Assembly: GCF_900119495.1 (NCBI RefSeq)
Contig: NZ_LT632435.1
Coordinates: 884,736-948,735, forward strand
Reading direction: 5' to 3'
Source of the DNA: Arcanobacterium urinimassiliense
Lineage (GTDB): Bacteria; Actinomycetota; Actinomycetes; Actinomycetales; Actinomycetaceae
DNA length: 64,000 bases
This document shows, piece by piece, positions 27,689 to 36,260 of this stretch. Under the pieces are notes generated by a model. That model made no database searches. It was given only the letters and a program-made list of their open reading frames with translations, and was not told the DNA's origin. The first letter of the stretch is position 1. Every line of letters starts with the position of its first letter. Made by a program: the position numbers and the translations under genes.

Positions 27689-28912
27689 ATGAGAGTAGAT
27701 TTATTGACTCGGGAATTTCCGCCTTTCGTTTACGGAGGTGCCGGAGTCCATGTGACGGAATTGGCTAAGGTTTTGAAAAACCATGCCGAAGTGCGAGTAC
27801 ATGCCTTCGATGGGCCGCGGCTAAAAGAAGAAGTTCCTGGCGTTAAAGTGCAGGGATATGATTATCCGCACGAGCTCGAAAAAGCTAATTCTGCTCTCCG
27901 CACTCTCGGAGTCGATTTACAAATGGCTAATGATTTGGCTGGGGCCGATATTGTGCACTCTCATACCTGGTATGCCAATATGGGCGGGCATATCGGAGCA
28001 ATGCTACACGGTATTCCGCACGTAATTTCGGCACATTCCCTCGAGCCTCTGCGCCCGTGGAAACGCGAGCAATTAGGTGGGGGATATGAAGTCTCTTCGT
28101 GGGTGGAAAAGACTGCCTATGAAAATGCAGCCGGTATTGTGGCGGTATCGCATGCGATGCGTTCCGATATTTTACGATGCTATCCAGCAATCGATCCGGA
28201 ACGAGTCCGCGTGATTCACAATGGTATCGATTTAGAAGATTGGAAAGCTCCGCAGAGCATAGCTGAGTGGGAAGAAGCGCGAAAGTATTTCACTACTTAT
28301 GGTCTAAATCCGGATAAGCCAACTATCGTTTTCGTAGGGCGCATTACTCGGCAAAAAGGAGTGCCGGGATTGCTGCGGGCTTTGGCGCAGATACCAAGCG
28401 ATATTCAAGTAATTCTCTGCGCAGGAGCTCCCGATACGCCGGAAATAGCAGAAGAAACTCGCCATTTAGTAGCTAATTTACAAAAAGAGCGTTCCGGAAT
28501 TGTTTGGATTGAAGATCATTTGCCCCATGCACGTATTGTGCAGTTGGAAGCGTGCTCTACGGTATTCGTCACTCCTTCGATTTACGAACCGCTCGGAATA
28601 GTGAATTTAGAGGCGATGGCGGTGGGCTTGCCAGTAGTAGGGACGGCGACGGGAGGTATTCCTGATTGCATTGAAGACGGAGTTACTGGCACTTTAGTAC
28701 CTATCGAACAGATGAATGACGGCACGGGTACACCGTTAAATCCGGATAAGTTTGAAAAAGATTTAGCGCAGGCGCTTACGGAGATGTGTGCCAATCCGCA
28801 ACGAGCTAAAGAGATGGGGCAAGCGGGACGGAAACGGGTAGAAGAACATTTTGCCTGGGAAGCTATCGGCGAACGGACTATGGAATTTTACCGAGATATT
28901 CTTTCTCGATAA
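27689..28912 (+). CDS. glgA: actinobacterial-type glycogen synthase / maltose-1-phosphate synthase (GlgA/GlgM)
   Basis: A 407-residue GT4-family glycosyltransferase. It opens with LTREFPPFVYGGAGVHVTEL, a signature of the short actinobacterial enzyme. A GT-B fold with KPTIVFVGRITRQKG and the EPLGIVNLEAMA (E-x7-E) donor-site motif follows. The mycobacterial counterpart, Rv1212c, uses ADP-glucose to make maltose-1-phosphate for the GlgE pathway, so GlgM activity is as likely as direct glycogen elongation. No glgE, treS or glgB lies in the window to settle it. Confidence 0.93.
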   Translation: MRVDLLTREFPPFVYGGAGVHVTELAKVLKNHAEVRVHAFDGPRLKEEVPGVKVQGYDYPHELEKANSALRTLGVDLQMANDLAGADIVHSHTWYANMGGHIGAMLHGIPHVISAHSLEPLRPWKREQLGGGYEVSSWVEKTAYENAAGIVAVSHAMRSDILRCYPAIDPERVRVIHNGIDLEDWKAPQSIAEWEEARKYFTTYGLNPDKPTIVFVGRITRQKGVPGLLRALAQIPSDIQVILCAGAPDTPEIAEETRHLVANLQKERSGIVWIEDHLPHARIVQLEACSTVFVTPSIYEPLGIVNLEAMAVGLPVVGTATGGIPDCIEDGVTGTLVPIEQMNDGTGTPLNPDKFEKDLAQALTEMCANPQRAKEMGQAGRKRVEEHFAWEAIGERTMEFYRDILSR

Positions 28913-28939
28913 ATGCTAAGAGAAGCAGAAGAATTCTCG

Positions 28940-29800
28940 ATGCGCATCATAAATACCGAAATAGCGGATACGCGGTTAGCAGATTTTACTTTGCTCACCG
29001 ATGTAGCCCTGCGGAAAAAGCTGGAAACTGAACGCGGTCTTTATTTGGCAGAAGGCTTGAAAGTAATTGCGCGGAGTTTAGCGGCGGGGCATGTGCCGCG
29101 TGCTATTCTATCTGCTCCGCGCTGGGTAGAAGGTATCGAAGAACTACTAGAAAAATCTGGTTATGCGGCGGCAGCGGTGCCAATTTTTGTAGTTTCGGAA
29201 GAGCAAACACAAGAGATTACTGGTTATCGTATTCATCGCGGAGCTTTAGCGGCGATGAACCGCCCGCAACTACCGGAAGTAGATACTTTCTTAGAGCAGT
29301 TGGCTGCGAAAAAAGGTCGGCGTATTATTTTTATACTCGAGGATTTGGTGGATCACACCAATGTGGGAGCAATTTTTCGCTCTGCAGCTGCGCTGGGGGT
29401 AGATGGAATTTTAGTGAGTCCATCGTGTGCGGATCCACTCTATCGACGTTCTGTAAAAGTATCTATGGGCAGCGTATTCCAAGTACCCTGGGCGCGGCTA
29501 TCTACTTGGCCACGCAGCATAAAGCAGCTACAGGAAGCGGGCTGGATTACTGCTTCTTTAGCTCTCGATAAAGAAGCTATTTCGTTGCGAGATTTTGCTG
29601 CTCTTCCGGCGGTGGCGGCTCCAGCGGCGCGCATAGCTCTTATTCTCGGCACCGAAGGCGATGGCTTGAGCGGGCGCACAATAGCAGCTGGAGACTATAA
29701 AGTAATGATTCCGATGTGCCATGGAATAGATTCTCTAAACGTGGCGGCAGCAGGCGCATTAGCTGCTTGGGAATTGGTAGGAAGTGCGGGGGATAAATAA
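28940..29800 (+). CDS. TrmH/SpoU-family RNA 2'-O-methyltransferase
   Basis: A SPOUT methyltransferase of about 286 residues. An N-terminal substrate-binding domain (LYLAEGLKVIARSL) is followed by HTNVGAIFRSAAALG (motif 1), LILGTEGDGLS (motif 2) and IPMCHGIDSLNVAAAGAL (motif 3), which together form the knotted SAM site. The target is probably rRNA (TsnR/RlmB-like) and is not decided here. ATG 28940 is preferred because MRIINTEIADTRLADF is a typical beginning and AGAAGA lies about 8 bases upstream; ATG 28913, directly after the glgA stop, lacks a ribosome site. Confidence 0.9.
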   Translation: MRIINTEIADTRLADFTLLTDVALRKKLETERGLYLAEGLKVIARSLAAGHVPRAILSAPRWVEGIEELLEKSGYAAAAVPIFVVSEEQTQEITGYRIHRGALAAMNRPQLPEVDTFLEQLAAKKGRRIIFILEDLVDHTNVGAIFRSAAALGVDGILVSPSCADPLYRRSVKVSMGSVFQVPWARLSTWPRSIKQLQEAGWITASLALDKEAISLRDFAALPAVAAPAARIALILGTEGDGLSGRTIAAGDYKVMIPMCHGIDSLNVAAAGALAAWELVGSAGDK

Positions 29801-29853
29801 CCCGCGGGTGTAGGAAGCTCCGGTAGTGTAGACAGCTTAGGTGGTTCGAGTAC

Positions 29854-30165
29854 TTAGACAGAAGGTGGCGTTGGCGTCTCTTTTTCAGTAGCTTGCGCAT
29901 AAAGATGGAGCGGTTCAGCGAGTAAATCTAGCAGTGAGCACTCCAGCACTTGGGCAACTTTCAAAAGAGTAAAAAGCTGCGGATTAAGAGGCCGATTACT
30001 TCTTCTATCTGAACGAGCCGATTCCATAAGTTGATAGTGATTGCGGTCAATGCCAGCTTCTAAAGCTATTTGTTCTTGCGTTTTTCCGATTAGTTTACGC
30101 TGCCGGCGCAGGGCCTGTGCCAAGGCGGAGGCGAGGATTTTTTCTGCTGGACTATAGGTGCTCAC
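29854..30165 (-). CDS. XRE-family helix-turn-helix regulator
   Basis: A 103-residue single-domain DNA-binding protein. The helix-turn-helix spans about residues 14-75 (LRRQRKLIGKTQEQIALEAG, then LLKVAQVLECSLLDLL). The short insert RSDRRSNRPLN between helices 3 and 4 is slightly longer than usual. No toxin, phage gene or metabolic partner is adjacent, so the target is unknown. Confidence 0.88.
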   Translation of the reverse strand: MSTYSPAEKILASALAQALRRQRKLIGKTQEQIALEAGIDRNHYQLMESARSDRRSNRPLNPQLFTLLKVAQVLECSLLDLLAEPLHLYAQATEKETPTPPSV

Positions 30166-30218
30166 GTTACAATTATGGGGTATACACGGCTATTTGTGGG
30201 CGGGGTATACACGGTATT

Positions 30219-30695
30219 TTAAGATATTTCTGCGGATTGAAAAAAATCTAGTTGCCGCCAGGCTTCGTATAGGGCGATAGCAGCAGAGTTAGCTAAGTTT
30301 AAGGAACGCCGCGCCGGCAGCATCGGAATGCGGAGTAACTTCGTTATACGTGCATCATCTAATACTGCAGCAGGTAAACCGGTTGGTTCCGTGCCGAAGA
30401 GCAGTACATCTTCATCTTGATATTTTTCAGTGGCATAGGAATTGCGAGTATGAGAAGTAAAAGCAAAAATTCGGCGCTGATCTCCGAAATAGGATTTTGC
30501 TGCTTCCCAATTAGGGTGAATTTTTACTTTCGCTAAGTCGTGATAATCCAAGCCAGCTCGGCGGAGATGAGCATCAGAAAAATCGAAAGCAAGCGGCTCG
30601 ATTAGGTGTAGGCATGCTCCGGTACAAGCCGCTAGACGGATCGCATTTCCGGTATTTCCCGGTATTTTTGGTTCATGGAATACTATATGCAGCAC
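30219..30695 (-). CDS. trmL: tRNA (cytidine/uridine-34-2'-O)-methyltransferase TrmL
   Basis: A 158-residue minimal SPOUT methyltransferase that modifies the wobble base of tRNA-Leu isoacceptors. HEPKIPGNTGNAIRLAACTG at the N-terminus, LLFGTEPTGLP and IPMLPARRSLNLANSAAI are diagnostic. The length equals the family norm. A tRNA-Leu(GAG) gene lies 0.8 kb away and another in the window reads CAA. The classical substrates are the CAA and UAA isoacceptors. Confidence 0.93.
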   Translation of the reverse strand: MLHIVFHEPKIPGNTGNAIRLAACTGACLHLIEPLAFDFSDAHLRRAGLDYHDLAKVKIHPNWEAAKSYFGDQRRIFAFTSHTRNSYATEKYQDEDVLLFGTEPTGLPAAVLDDARITKLLRIPMLPARRSLNLANSAAIALYEAWRQLDFFQSAEIS

Positions 30696-30751
30696 TTATT
30701 CAGGGTAACGCAAAAGCTACGTATATGCTTGTAGAATAAGAAGGGGAAACT

Positions 30752-31288
30752 GTGAAATTGAGAGGCGGAAATAAAATGTGGAATATGCGGGCACTTATAA
30801 GAATAGCTAGTATAGCTGGGCCAGCTCTTTTTAAAATACTGCGTAAATACGGGCCAGAGATACGAAAGTTGCTTGCCGAAAACCCAGATTTGCGCCAAAA
30901 ACTCGAGAAAAGAATTCGCCGTACAGCGCAGAATAAGAAAACGCGCACAGGAGAAAATTTGGCCCAAAGGATAGCTATGTTGCGCGAGCAGACCACTTAT
31001 CTCTACGCCTCCGCTAATACGCCGGAAATAGCGGCACAAGTGCGTTTTTGGCGCAGTGAGATTGGAGCTTTAGAGAATTCTCTTCCATTGCTTGCCGCAA
31101 TGAGTGAAAAAAGACGCAAGGCTGAAGTAGCGCGGTTGCATGAGCGTTTAGATGATTTATCAGTGGCATTGCTGGATCTTACAATCAGTGATGATATTGA
31201 AGATGCTTGGAGCGGAGATATGCCAAAGCAAAATAGAGATGTGGAGGGCGATAAAAATGACGGAGGGGCAAGCAGCACAGGATACTAA
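30752..31288 (+). CDS. helical protein of unknown function
   Basis: A 178-residue protein that I do not recognise. A basic, weakly hydrophobic N-terminus (ALIRIASIAGPALFKILRKY) is followed by predominantly helical, Arg/Lys/Glu-rich sequence (about 40-150) with heptad-like stretches. The tail is acidic and Gly/Ser-rich. The GTG start follows AAGGGG with a 6-base spacer. Of its neighbours, trmL is divergent upstream and tRNA-Leu is on the other strand downstream, so the context gives no role. It may sit at the membrane through the N-terminal helix. Confidence 0.7.
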   Translation: MKLRGGNKMWNMRALIRIASIAGPALFKILRKYGPEIRKLLAENPDLRQKLEKRIRRTAQNKKTRTGENLAQRIAMLREQTTYLYASANTPEIAAQVRFWRSEIGALENSLPLLAAMSEKRRKAEVARLHERLDDLSVALLDLTISDDIEDAWSGDMPKQNRDVEGDKNDGGASSTGY

Positions 31289-31384
31289 ATAAAAATAGGC
31301 GAGAGGGGTAAGCTTTGCGATTTATCGCAAACTCGTACAGATAACCTGAAAGAAGTTTTCTGCTGGATAAAATTTAATAAAAAC

Positions 31385-31475
31385 TTTTTGGGACATATTT
31401 TTGATAGGAGATGTCCCAAAAATTTTTTCTGATTTCTGTTTCGTTGTCCCAAAAATGTCCCAAAAACGCGTTTTT
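31385..31475. repeat. four copies of an 11-bp motif plus an A5CGCGT5 palindrome
   Basis: TGTCCCAAAAA occurs directly at 31412-31422, 31445-31455 and 31456-31466, and inverted at 31385-31395. The inverted and first direct copies form a 12-bp perfect hairpin stem (31385-31396 with 31411-31422) followed by T6. The palindrome AAAAACGCGTTTTT covers 31462-31475. The cluster lies about 50-140 bases downstream of the 3' end of tRNA-Leu(GAG) and after an unrelated plus-strand gene. It could be a terminator, an operator array or remnants of an attachment region. Confidence 0.7.
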
Positions 31476-31527
31476 CGGCATTTTGAAAATACCATTTTTC
31501 ATTGGTATATCAAGGAAAAGTGGTTAG

Positions 31528-31613
31528 TGCGCGGAGGGGGACTTGAACCCCCACCCTCTAATACGAGGACTAGCACCTCAAGCTAGCGCGTCTGCCTATT
31601 CCGCCACCCGCGC
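31528..31613 (-). tRNA. tRNA-Leu (anticodon GAG)
   Basis: The reverse complement folds as a class II tRNA. The acceptor GCGCGGG pairs with TCCGCGC, and D-arm, long variable arm and T-arm (GGGGGTTCAAGTCCCCC) are all present. The anticodon stem CTAGC/GCTAG closes the loop TTGAGGT, giving anticodon GAG. The discriminator is A, and CCA is not encoded. Confidence 0.96.
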
Positions 31614-31637
31614 AGGTGTATTTAAGCGACGGATAAT

Positions 31638-31666
31638 AATTTATCATTACTTGCGGATACGCGCAA
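31638..31666 (-). promoter_or_regulatory. predicted promoter of tRNA-Leu(GAG)
   Basis: On the minus strand TTGCGC (31666-31661) and TAAATT (31643-31638) are separated by 17 bases and lie about 25 bases before the tRNA 5' end. Spacing and position fit a housekeeping promoter. Confidence 0.6.
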
Positions 31667-31771
31667 TTTTGCAGTCACGCGCAGCTGTGATTTAAGGCAA
31701 ATCTGGCTGTGTTTTCCCTCTGTGCGCCGCGAGAGCTATGATGGAAGAGAAATAAGTATGGAAGAGTACCT

Positions 31772-32251
31772 GTGCAGGATGAAGTGACTATGCGAAAATC
31801 AGATAAAGACCCGCGGCAACCGGAAGAATTAGTGCGGGAATTTCACGAAGTGTACGGCTTGCCAATTGTGCACGATAAGCCAAATGTAGATCGGGAACGA
31901 GTACATATGCGGATGCGGCTTATTGCAGAAGAATTTTCTGAATTAGTAGGGGCAGTGTATGGGAAAGCTGCTCGGCAGACTATAGAAACTGCTTTCCGCA
32001 AAGCAGTAGAAGAAGATGACGGTACTCGTGATACTGTCGAAACTGCCGATGCGCTGGGCGATTTGACGTATGTGATATACGGTATGGCCCTAGAAACCGG
32101 TATCCCGATGGTGGAAGTATTGGAGGAGATTCAGAATTCTAATCTTTCGAAACTGGGCGCAGATGGAAAGCCAATTTATCGAGAAGATGGGAAAGTACTA
32201 AAAGGTCCCGGATTTTTTTCTCCTGATATTGCGCGGGTACTGGGCTTGTAG
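31772..32251 (+). CDS. MazG-like / PRA-PH family nucleotide pyrophosphohydrolase
   Basis: A 159-residue all-alpha NTP pyrophosphohydrolase-type protein. RLIAEEFSELVGAVYG (the E-x2-E metal site) and ETADALGDLTYVIYGMA (the second acidic site) match the MazG/PRA-PH superfamily, and the ending KGPGFFSPDIARVLGL is common in phage-type and bacterial members. It may remove non-canonical nucleotides. GTG 31772 is used; ATG 31790, with AGGA 10 bases upstream, is an alternative. It stands alone between a tRNA and a terminator. Confidence 0.88.
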   Translation: MQDEVTMRKSDKDPRQPEELVREFHEVYGLPIVHDKPNVDRERVHMRMRLIAEEFSELVGAVYGKAARQTIETAFRKAVEEDDGTRDTVETADALGDLTYVIYGMALETGIPMVEVLEEIQNSNLSKLGADGKPIYREDGKVLKGPGFFSPDIARVLGL

Positions 32252-32315
32252 GTATTGCCAAGGCGCCTGAAGCAATTTTGGAAATTTATCTAATATAAAT
32301 TCTAAATAAATAGCG

Positions 32316-32346
32316 AGCGGGGAAGTGCTAGTAGCACTTCCCCGCT
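32316..32346. terminator. bidirectional terminator hairpin
   Basis: AGCGGGGAAGTGC (32316-32328) and GCACTTCCCCGCT (32334-32346) form a 13-bp stem with a 5-base loop between convergent genes. The T-rich side (CGCTATTTATTTAG) follows on the minus strand, so it mainly serves the LPXTG gene at 32402. Confidence 0.85.
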
Positions 32347-32401
32347 TACGTTATCTGTAGGGCAGTGAGTGGTAATTAAGACTCAAAACCCATAATTCTA
32401 G

Positions 32402-34006
32402 CTAGGCATTCTTATATGCTCTAGATTTGCGCAATGCGATTGCGCCTGCTCCGCTGAGCGTAAGGACAGCTCCGAGCAGGGCACTGCCAGCAAATCCAGT
32501 CTGGGGGAGCTGCGGTTTCTTCGCAGCAGCTGCCTTCACCGTTACCTTCGCTACCGCAGAGACACTCGCGCCATTTTTATCCGTAAGAGTAAATTTAATC
32601 TCATAGGTGCCGGGCTTAGCGTTGGAAAAATCTCCTGCGTCCACCTTTACCTGGTTTAGTAAATTCGGCCCATCCTGCGCATCTGCTGCTTTGGTGACTA
32701 GAGAAAGGAAGTCGAGGTTTTCCCCTGCCGTAATGGTGGCGTCCTTAACTTCTAATACCGGAGGAGTATTCGGTACATAGATGGGATACACAGCTAAATC
32801 TTGCATAACTGCGGTATCGGCGTTGAAAGCAACTCCGCTGCCATCTGCTTTGGTATTCCATTCTTTAAATACGTAGCCTTCTTTAGCCGGATTCGGGGCG
32901 GTAGGTAAAGTTTTCTCTAGACAGGTCGTGCCGTCACTGAGGCAGTTCTGGGCCAGAGAATGCTTGTAATATACCTGTATCGAAGTAAGTAAATCTGGAT
33001 CTGCTCCATCTACGCTCTCTTTATAGAACTTCACTTCCGGAATTTTTTGATCCAAAATTACGGTAAATACGCGACCCTTAGCGAATTTAGTCATCGTATT
33101 TACGCTGTCATTTCCTACTTCCCACCTCAAATACTCGAAATTGCCTCTGTGAATTGTAATAGAGCTGAGCGGCATCACTTCACTTTTATTTGTCTCTTCG
33201 TCAGTATAGATATAGTGAAAACCGTTCGGCATATAGCCTTCGGATGCAAGCTTATCTAAATCCTGCGCGGGTGGAAGGGTCACTTTACTATCTTTGTCGA
33301 TTGCCGTAATTAAATAATCCTGACCTTCTTTATACTTAGGATTAATGCCGGTTACTTTTCGGCCATCTACCATAATAAGGTCTTTAGCCACATCCGCATT
33401 CTTCGCATAAGCAATATTTAATACCTGCATATGGAAACGCACTTCGGCAATTGGATTAGTGTCTTCTTTTACATTCGTAGCAGAGGCGTGATCGGTACTT
33501 ACCGTCATTACCTCACTTTTTTCCGCATCTTGTTTCCTTAGGTCAGATTTTAGAGCGGTAAACCACGTATGATAGCCAGAAGGAATAGTAGATTTATCTA
33601 CTTGTATCGTATAGGCAGCGCCCTGGGGGTAGGGGCCAAGATATTTAGCGCCTGACCAGCGGTTTGATGCTCCTAGTGTCCCCTTGGTGGTTTCTATGAG
33701 CTTGCCATCTTCGTCATATACGTGAAAAGCAACATTATTCCAAATTTCTTTTACTTTTTCTTGAGTTGGATGGAAGCTGCCGTATACGCTCATGGTGGCA
33801 TTTGCCCCAATAGTTTCGCGTGCGTGGTGGAATATGTCGTTGGTATCCCTATTGACGTATATTTCTGGAAGAACTTCTATACGCACTTGTTTAGATGAAT
33901 CGTTTTCCTGCGCATTAGCTACTTGCATGGTGGTAAGTATTCCGAATCCAAGCAACATGAGCGTAGCTATTGCCCAAGTTATAGTTTTCTTTACACCTTT
34001 TTGCAT
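32402..34006 (-). CDS. LPXTG-anchored surface protein with InlB-like repeat
   Basis: A 534-residue cell-wall protein. A signal peptide (core about residues 8-27, cleavage probably after VANA) is followed by a large N-terminal region without recognised family. One Listeria/Bacteroides-type beta-grasp repeat comes next (about 385-420, EGYVFKEWNTKADGSGVAF). An Ig-like domain follows (about 425-490, TPPVLEVKDATITAGENLDF). The sorting signal is LPQTG (500-504), with a hydrophobic segment and a basic end. ATG 34006 has AAGGGG upstream. Its role is probably adhesion or host interaction. No sortase gene is in the window. Confidence 0.92.
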   Translation of the reverse strand: MQKGVKKTITWAIATLMLLGFGILTTMQVANAQENDSSKQVRIEVLPEIYVNRDTNDIFHHARETIGANATMSVYGSFHPTQEKVKEIWNNVAFHVYDEDGKLIETTKGTLGASNRWSGAKYLGPYPQGAAYTIQVDKSTIPSGYHTWFTALKSDLRKQDAEKSEVMTVSTDHASATNVKEDTNPIAEVRFHMQVLNIAYAKNADVAKDLIMVDGRKVTGINPKYKEGQDYLITAIDKDSKVTLPPAQDLDKLASEGYMPNGFHYIYTDEETNKSEVMPLSSITIHRGNFEYLRWEVGNDSVNTMTKFAKGRVFTVILDQKIPEVKFYKESVDGADPDLLTSIQVYYKHSLAQNCLSDGTTCLEKTLPTAPNPAKEGYVFKEWNTKADGSGVAFNADTAVMQDLAVYPIYVPNTPPVLEVKDATITAGENLDFLSLVTKAADAQDGPNLLNQVKVDAGDFSNAKPGTYEIKFTLTDKNGASVSAVAKVTVKAAAAKKPQLPQTGFAGSALLGAVLTLSGAGAIALRKSRAYKNA

Positions 34007-34023
34007 TTCATATTCCCCTTAAA

Positions 34024-34042
34024 GGCTTTTATAGGAAAAGCC
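34024..34042 (-). promoter_or_regulatory. hairpin in the leader of the LPXTG gene
   Basis: GGCTTTT/AAAAGCC, a 7-bp stem with a 5-base loop, lies 18 bases before the start codon on the minus strand. It is followed by TTT and then by the AAGGGG ribosome site. It could slow transcription or translation of the surface protein. Support is structural only. Confidence 0.45.
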
Positions 34043-34155
34043 CTGTATGTTTGTGCAGTTATATGCTAACAAGTAAAGGGATGAGTAGAAAGTATAATTT
34101 TCAACTGTGAGGTAGAAGTTGAGATGAATGAGGTGAAAGGCGTGCGCGCAATAAA

Positions 34156-35592
34156 TCAGTGCGCTTTACCGGCGTCGGCTCGCGTCCAGATAGATTCGGC
34201 AATCTCGCCCAGGAGATAAGTATTGCCTTCCGATACGAAAGCCGATTCACCGCCGCCTACTTCGTAATCCTTTAATAGCCCGAATGCCCACTTACTAAGC
34301 AGCAAAATAGCTATTAAATTGATAATAGACATGAAGAACATCGAAGTGTCGGCGAGCGTCCACACAAAGCTCAACTTCGTCACCGCTCCGATATAAGCAG
34401 CTGCTACAACTGTGAGACGCAGTAGCAAAGTAGCTTTCTGCGAGCGGGGGAAGAGGTAGTTCATATTTACTTCTGCATATACATAGTTTCCAATCAGAGT
34501 GGAGAAGCAGAAGAAGAAAATAAGTACCGTCATTACCGGTTCTACCCAGCTGCCGAGTGTGCTGGACATAGATTTAATGGTGAGGGCAGCTCCCTCAAGC
34601 TTAGATTCCTGCCCCGGAGTGTAGAGCCCCGAAACCAAGATTATAAAAGCCGTAGCTGAGCAAACCAGTATGGTATCTACAAATACGCCCATCGATTGGA
34701 GCAGACCTTGCCGAGCTGGGTGAATAGTGGTGGCGGTAGAGGCCGCGTTCGGAGCGGAACCCATACCGGCTTCATTTGAATAAAGACCGCGCTTCGTGCC
34801 ATTGAGTAGGGCTGCTAAGAAACCACCTGCGGTACCAGCGGCAGCGGAGTCAAGCCCAAAGGCAGAGGCAAAGATGGAAGAAAATACCGGAATTATTTGA
34901 TCGAAATGTATAAAGATTATTACTAGTGCTAAGAAACAGTAAACGAGCGCCATAAGCGGTGCCATTAGCTCAGTTACCTTAGCTACAGATTTAATTCCCC
35001 CGAGAATTACTACGGCGGTGATGATTGCCATGGCGATACCGGTGTAAATGGGGTTTACGCCGTAGGTGGATTTCAGGGTGTCGGCAAAAGTATTGGATTG
35101 TACGAACTCAAAAGCAATACCGTAGGTGAAAAGCAGGGAGATGGCGAAAGCAGCACCCCATTTCCACGATTTTAGGCCTTTCCAAATATAGTAAGCGGGA
35201 CCGCCCCGGAAAGTGCCGTCGTACCAGGGTACTTTGAAAAGCTGCGCTAAGGCGGCTTCTACGAAGGCGGTGGCCATGCCAATGAGAGCTACTAGCCACA
35301 TCCAGAATACGGCGCCGGGCCCACCCAAGACGATTGCGATTGCTACTCCCGCTATATTGCCAGTACCTACGCGGGCTGCTAAGCCCATGGCGAAGGCTTG
35401 GAAAGAAGAGATCTGGCCTTTTTCAGCATCACGAGAACCCGCTATTACTTTTAACATTTTTCCGAACAGCCGCACTTGGAGGGCACGGGAACGGAAAGTG
35501 AAATATAGGCCGGTGCCTACTAGTACGGGAATTAATATCCATTGATAGATGTAGTCGTTAAAAATGCCTAAAAAATTTGTAATAGCGTCCAT
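34156..35592 (-). CDS. alanine/glycine:cation symporter (AGCS family)
   Basis: A 478-residue sodium-coupled amino acid carrier with about eleven membrane segments. The family blocks GTGNIAGVAIAIVLGGPGAVFWMW and NEAGMGSAPNAAST are clear. ATG 35592 gives the usual beginning MDAITNFLGIFNDYIYQW; TTG 35619 would add nine residues and is less likely. The gene is not in an operon: the LPXTG gene follows 150 bases downstream, on the same strand with its own leader. D/L-alanine or glycine is the usual substrate. Confidence 0.93.
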   Translation of the reverse strand: MDAITNFLGIFNDYIYQWILIPVLVGTGLYFTFRSRALQVRLFGKMLKVIAGSRDAEKGQISSFQAFAMGLAARVGTGNIAGVAIAIVLGGPGAVFWMWLVALIGMATAFVEAALAQLFKVPWYDGTFRGGPAYYIWKGLKSWKWGAAFAISLLFTYGIAFEFVQSNTFADTLKSTYGVNPIYTGIAMAIITAVVILGGIKSVAKVTELMAPLMALVYCFLALVIIFIHFDQIIPVFSSIFASAFGLDSAAAGTAGGFLAALLNGTKRGLYSNEAGMGSAPNAASTATTIHPARQGLLQSMGVFVDTILVCSATAFIILVSGLYTPGQESKLEGAALTIKSMSSTLGSWVEPVMTVLIFFFCFSTLIGNYVYAEVNMNYLFPRSQKATLLLRLTVVAAAYIGAVTKLSFVWTLADTSMFFMSIINLIAILLLSKWAFGLLKDYEVGGGESAFVSEGNTYLLGEIAESIWTRADAGKAH

Positions 35593-35707
35593 AAGCTGTA
35601 ACTCTTGAGTAGGTGACAAGTTTCTCTAACACTTTAATAGGGAAAATTGGCTTTGAGCAATATATTTTGCAAAAACTAAAAAATTTTTAGATAGGGAAAA
35701 TGGGTAT

Positions 35708-36148
35708 ATGGCCGGGGTAGAAAGTGAAAATGACGTATCGGAGAAGATAATACGAGTGAGTGGCGGAATTTTTTACCAAGCTGGAAAGATACTCGCTGCT
35801 CAGCGTGCCTCGGGGCGTGATTTAGCTGAATATTGGGAATTTCCTGGGGGAAAGATCGAAGCTGGAGAAAGTGGAAGAGAAGCTCTATACCGGGAACTTA
35901 AAGAAGAATTACAGGTGGAAGCGGAGATAGGGGAATTTTTTGCACGTTCCACATATCGTTATTCTTTCGGAACTGTAATTTTAGACACATATTTTTGTGC
36001 TTGGCGCAGTGGTGACTGGAAATTACACGTGCATAAGGAGCTACGGTGGCTGGCGATTTCCGAGTTATTGACGTTGCAATGGGCGCCTGCCGATGTGCCT
36101 ATTATTGAAAAATTGTTGCAGGAAGATTTTTCTGCCGGTATTTATTAA
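35708..36148 (+). CDS. MutT-type Nudix hydrolase
   Basis: A 146-residue (d)NTP pyrophosphohydrolase. WEFPGGKIEAGESGREALYR and RELKEELQV make the Nudix box, with Gln in place of the usual Gly near its end. The segment AAQRASGRDLAEYWEFPGG is typical of MutT or CTP pyrophosphohydrolases that clean oxidised nucleotides. It is divergent from the AGCS gene. ATG 35708 is used, although GTG 35756 is in frame and would remove a non-conserved head of 16 residues. Confidence 0.9.
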   Translation: MAGVESENDVSEKIIRVSGGIFYQAGKILAAQRASGRDLAEYWEFPGGKIEAGESGREALYRELKEELQVEAEIGEFFARSTYRYSFGTVILDTYFCAWRSGDWKLHVHKELRWLAISELLTLQWAPADVPIIEKLLQEDFSAGIY

Positions 36149-36260
36149 ATAATTTTGCCTTTTGCTAGGCTGTGATGGTTGATATGCGTGGATAATGTTC
36201 TGCTGCGGAATCTGGGTTTGGTGTGAATAGATTTATTTATAGATAGAGATTAAAAGAGTT

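Noticed and set aside
31401-31586. A plus-strand open frame across the tRNA-Leu(GAG) region
   Set aside because: It runs through the repeat cluster and into the tRNA gene on the opposite strand, and has no plausible protein features.
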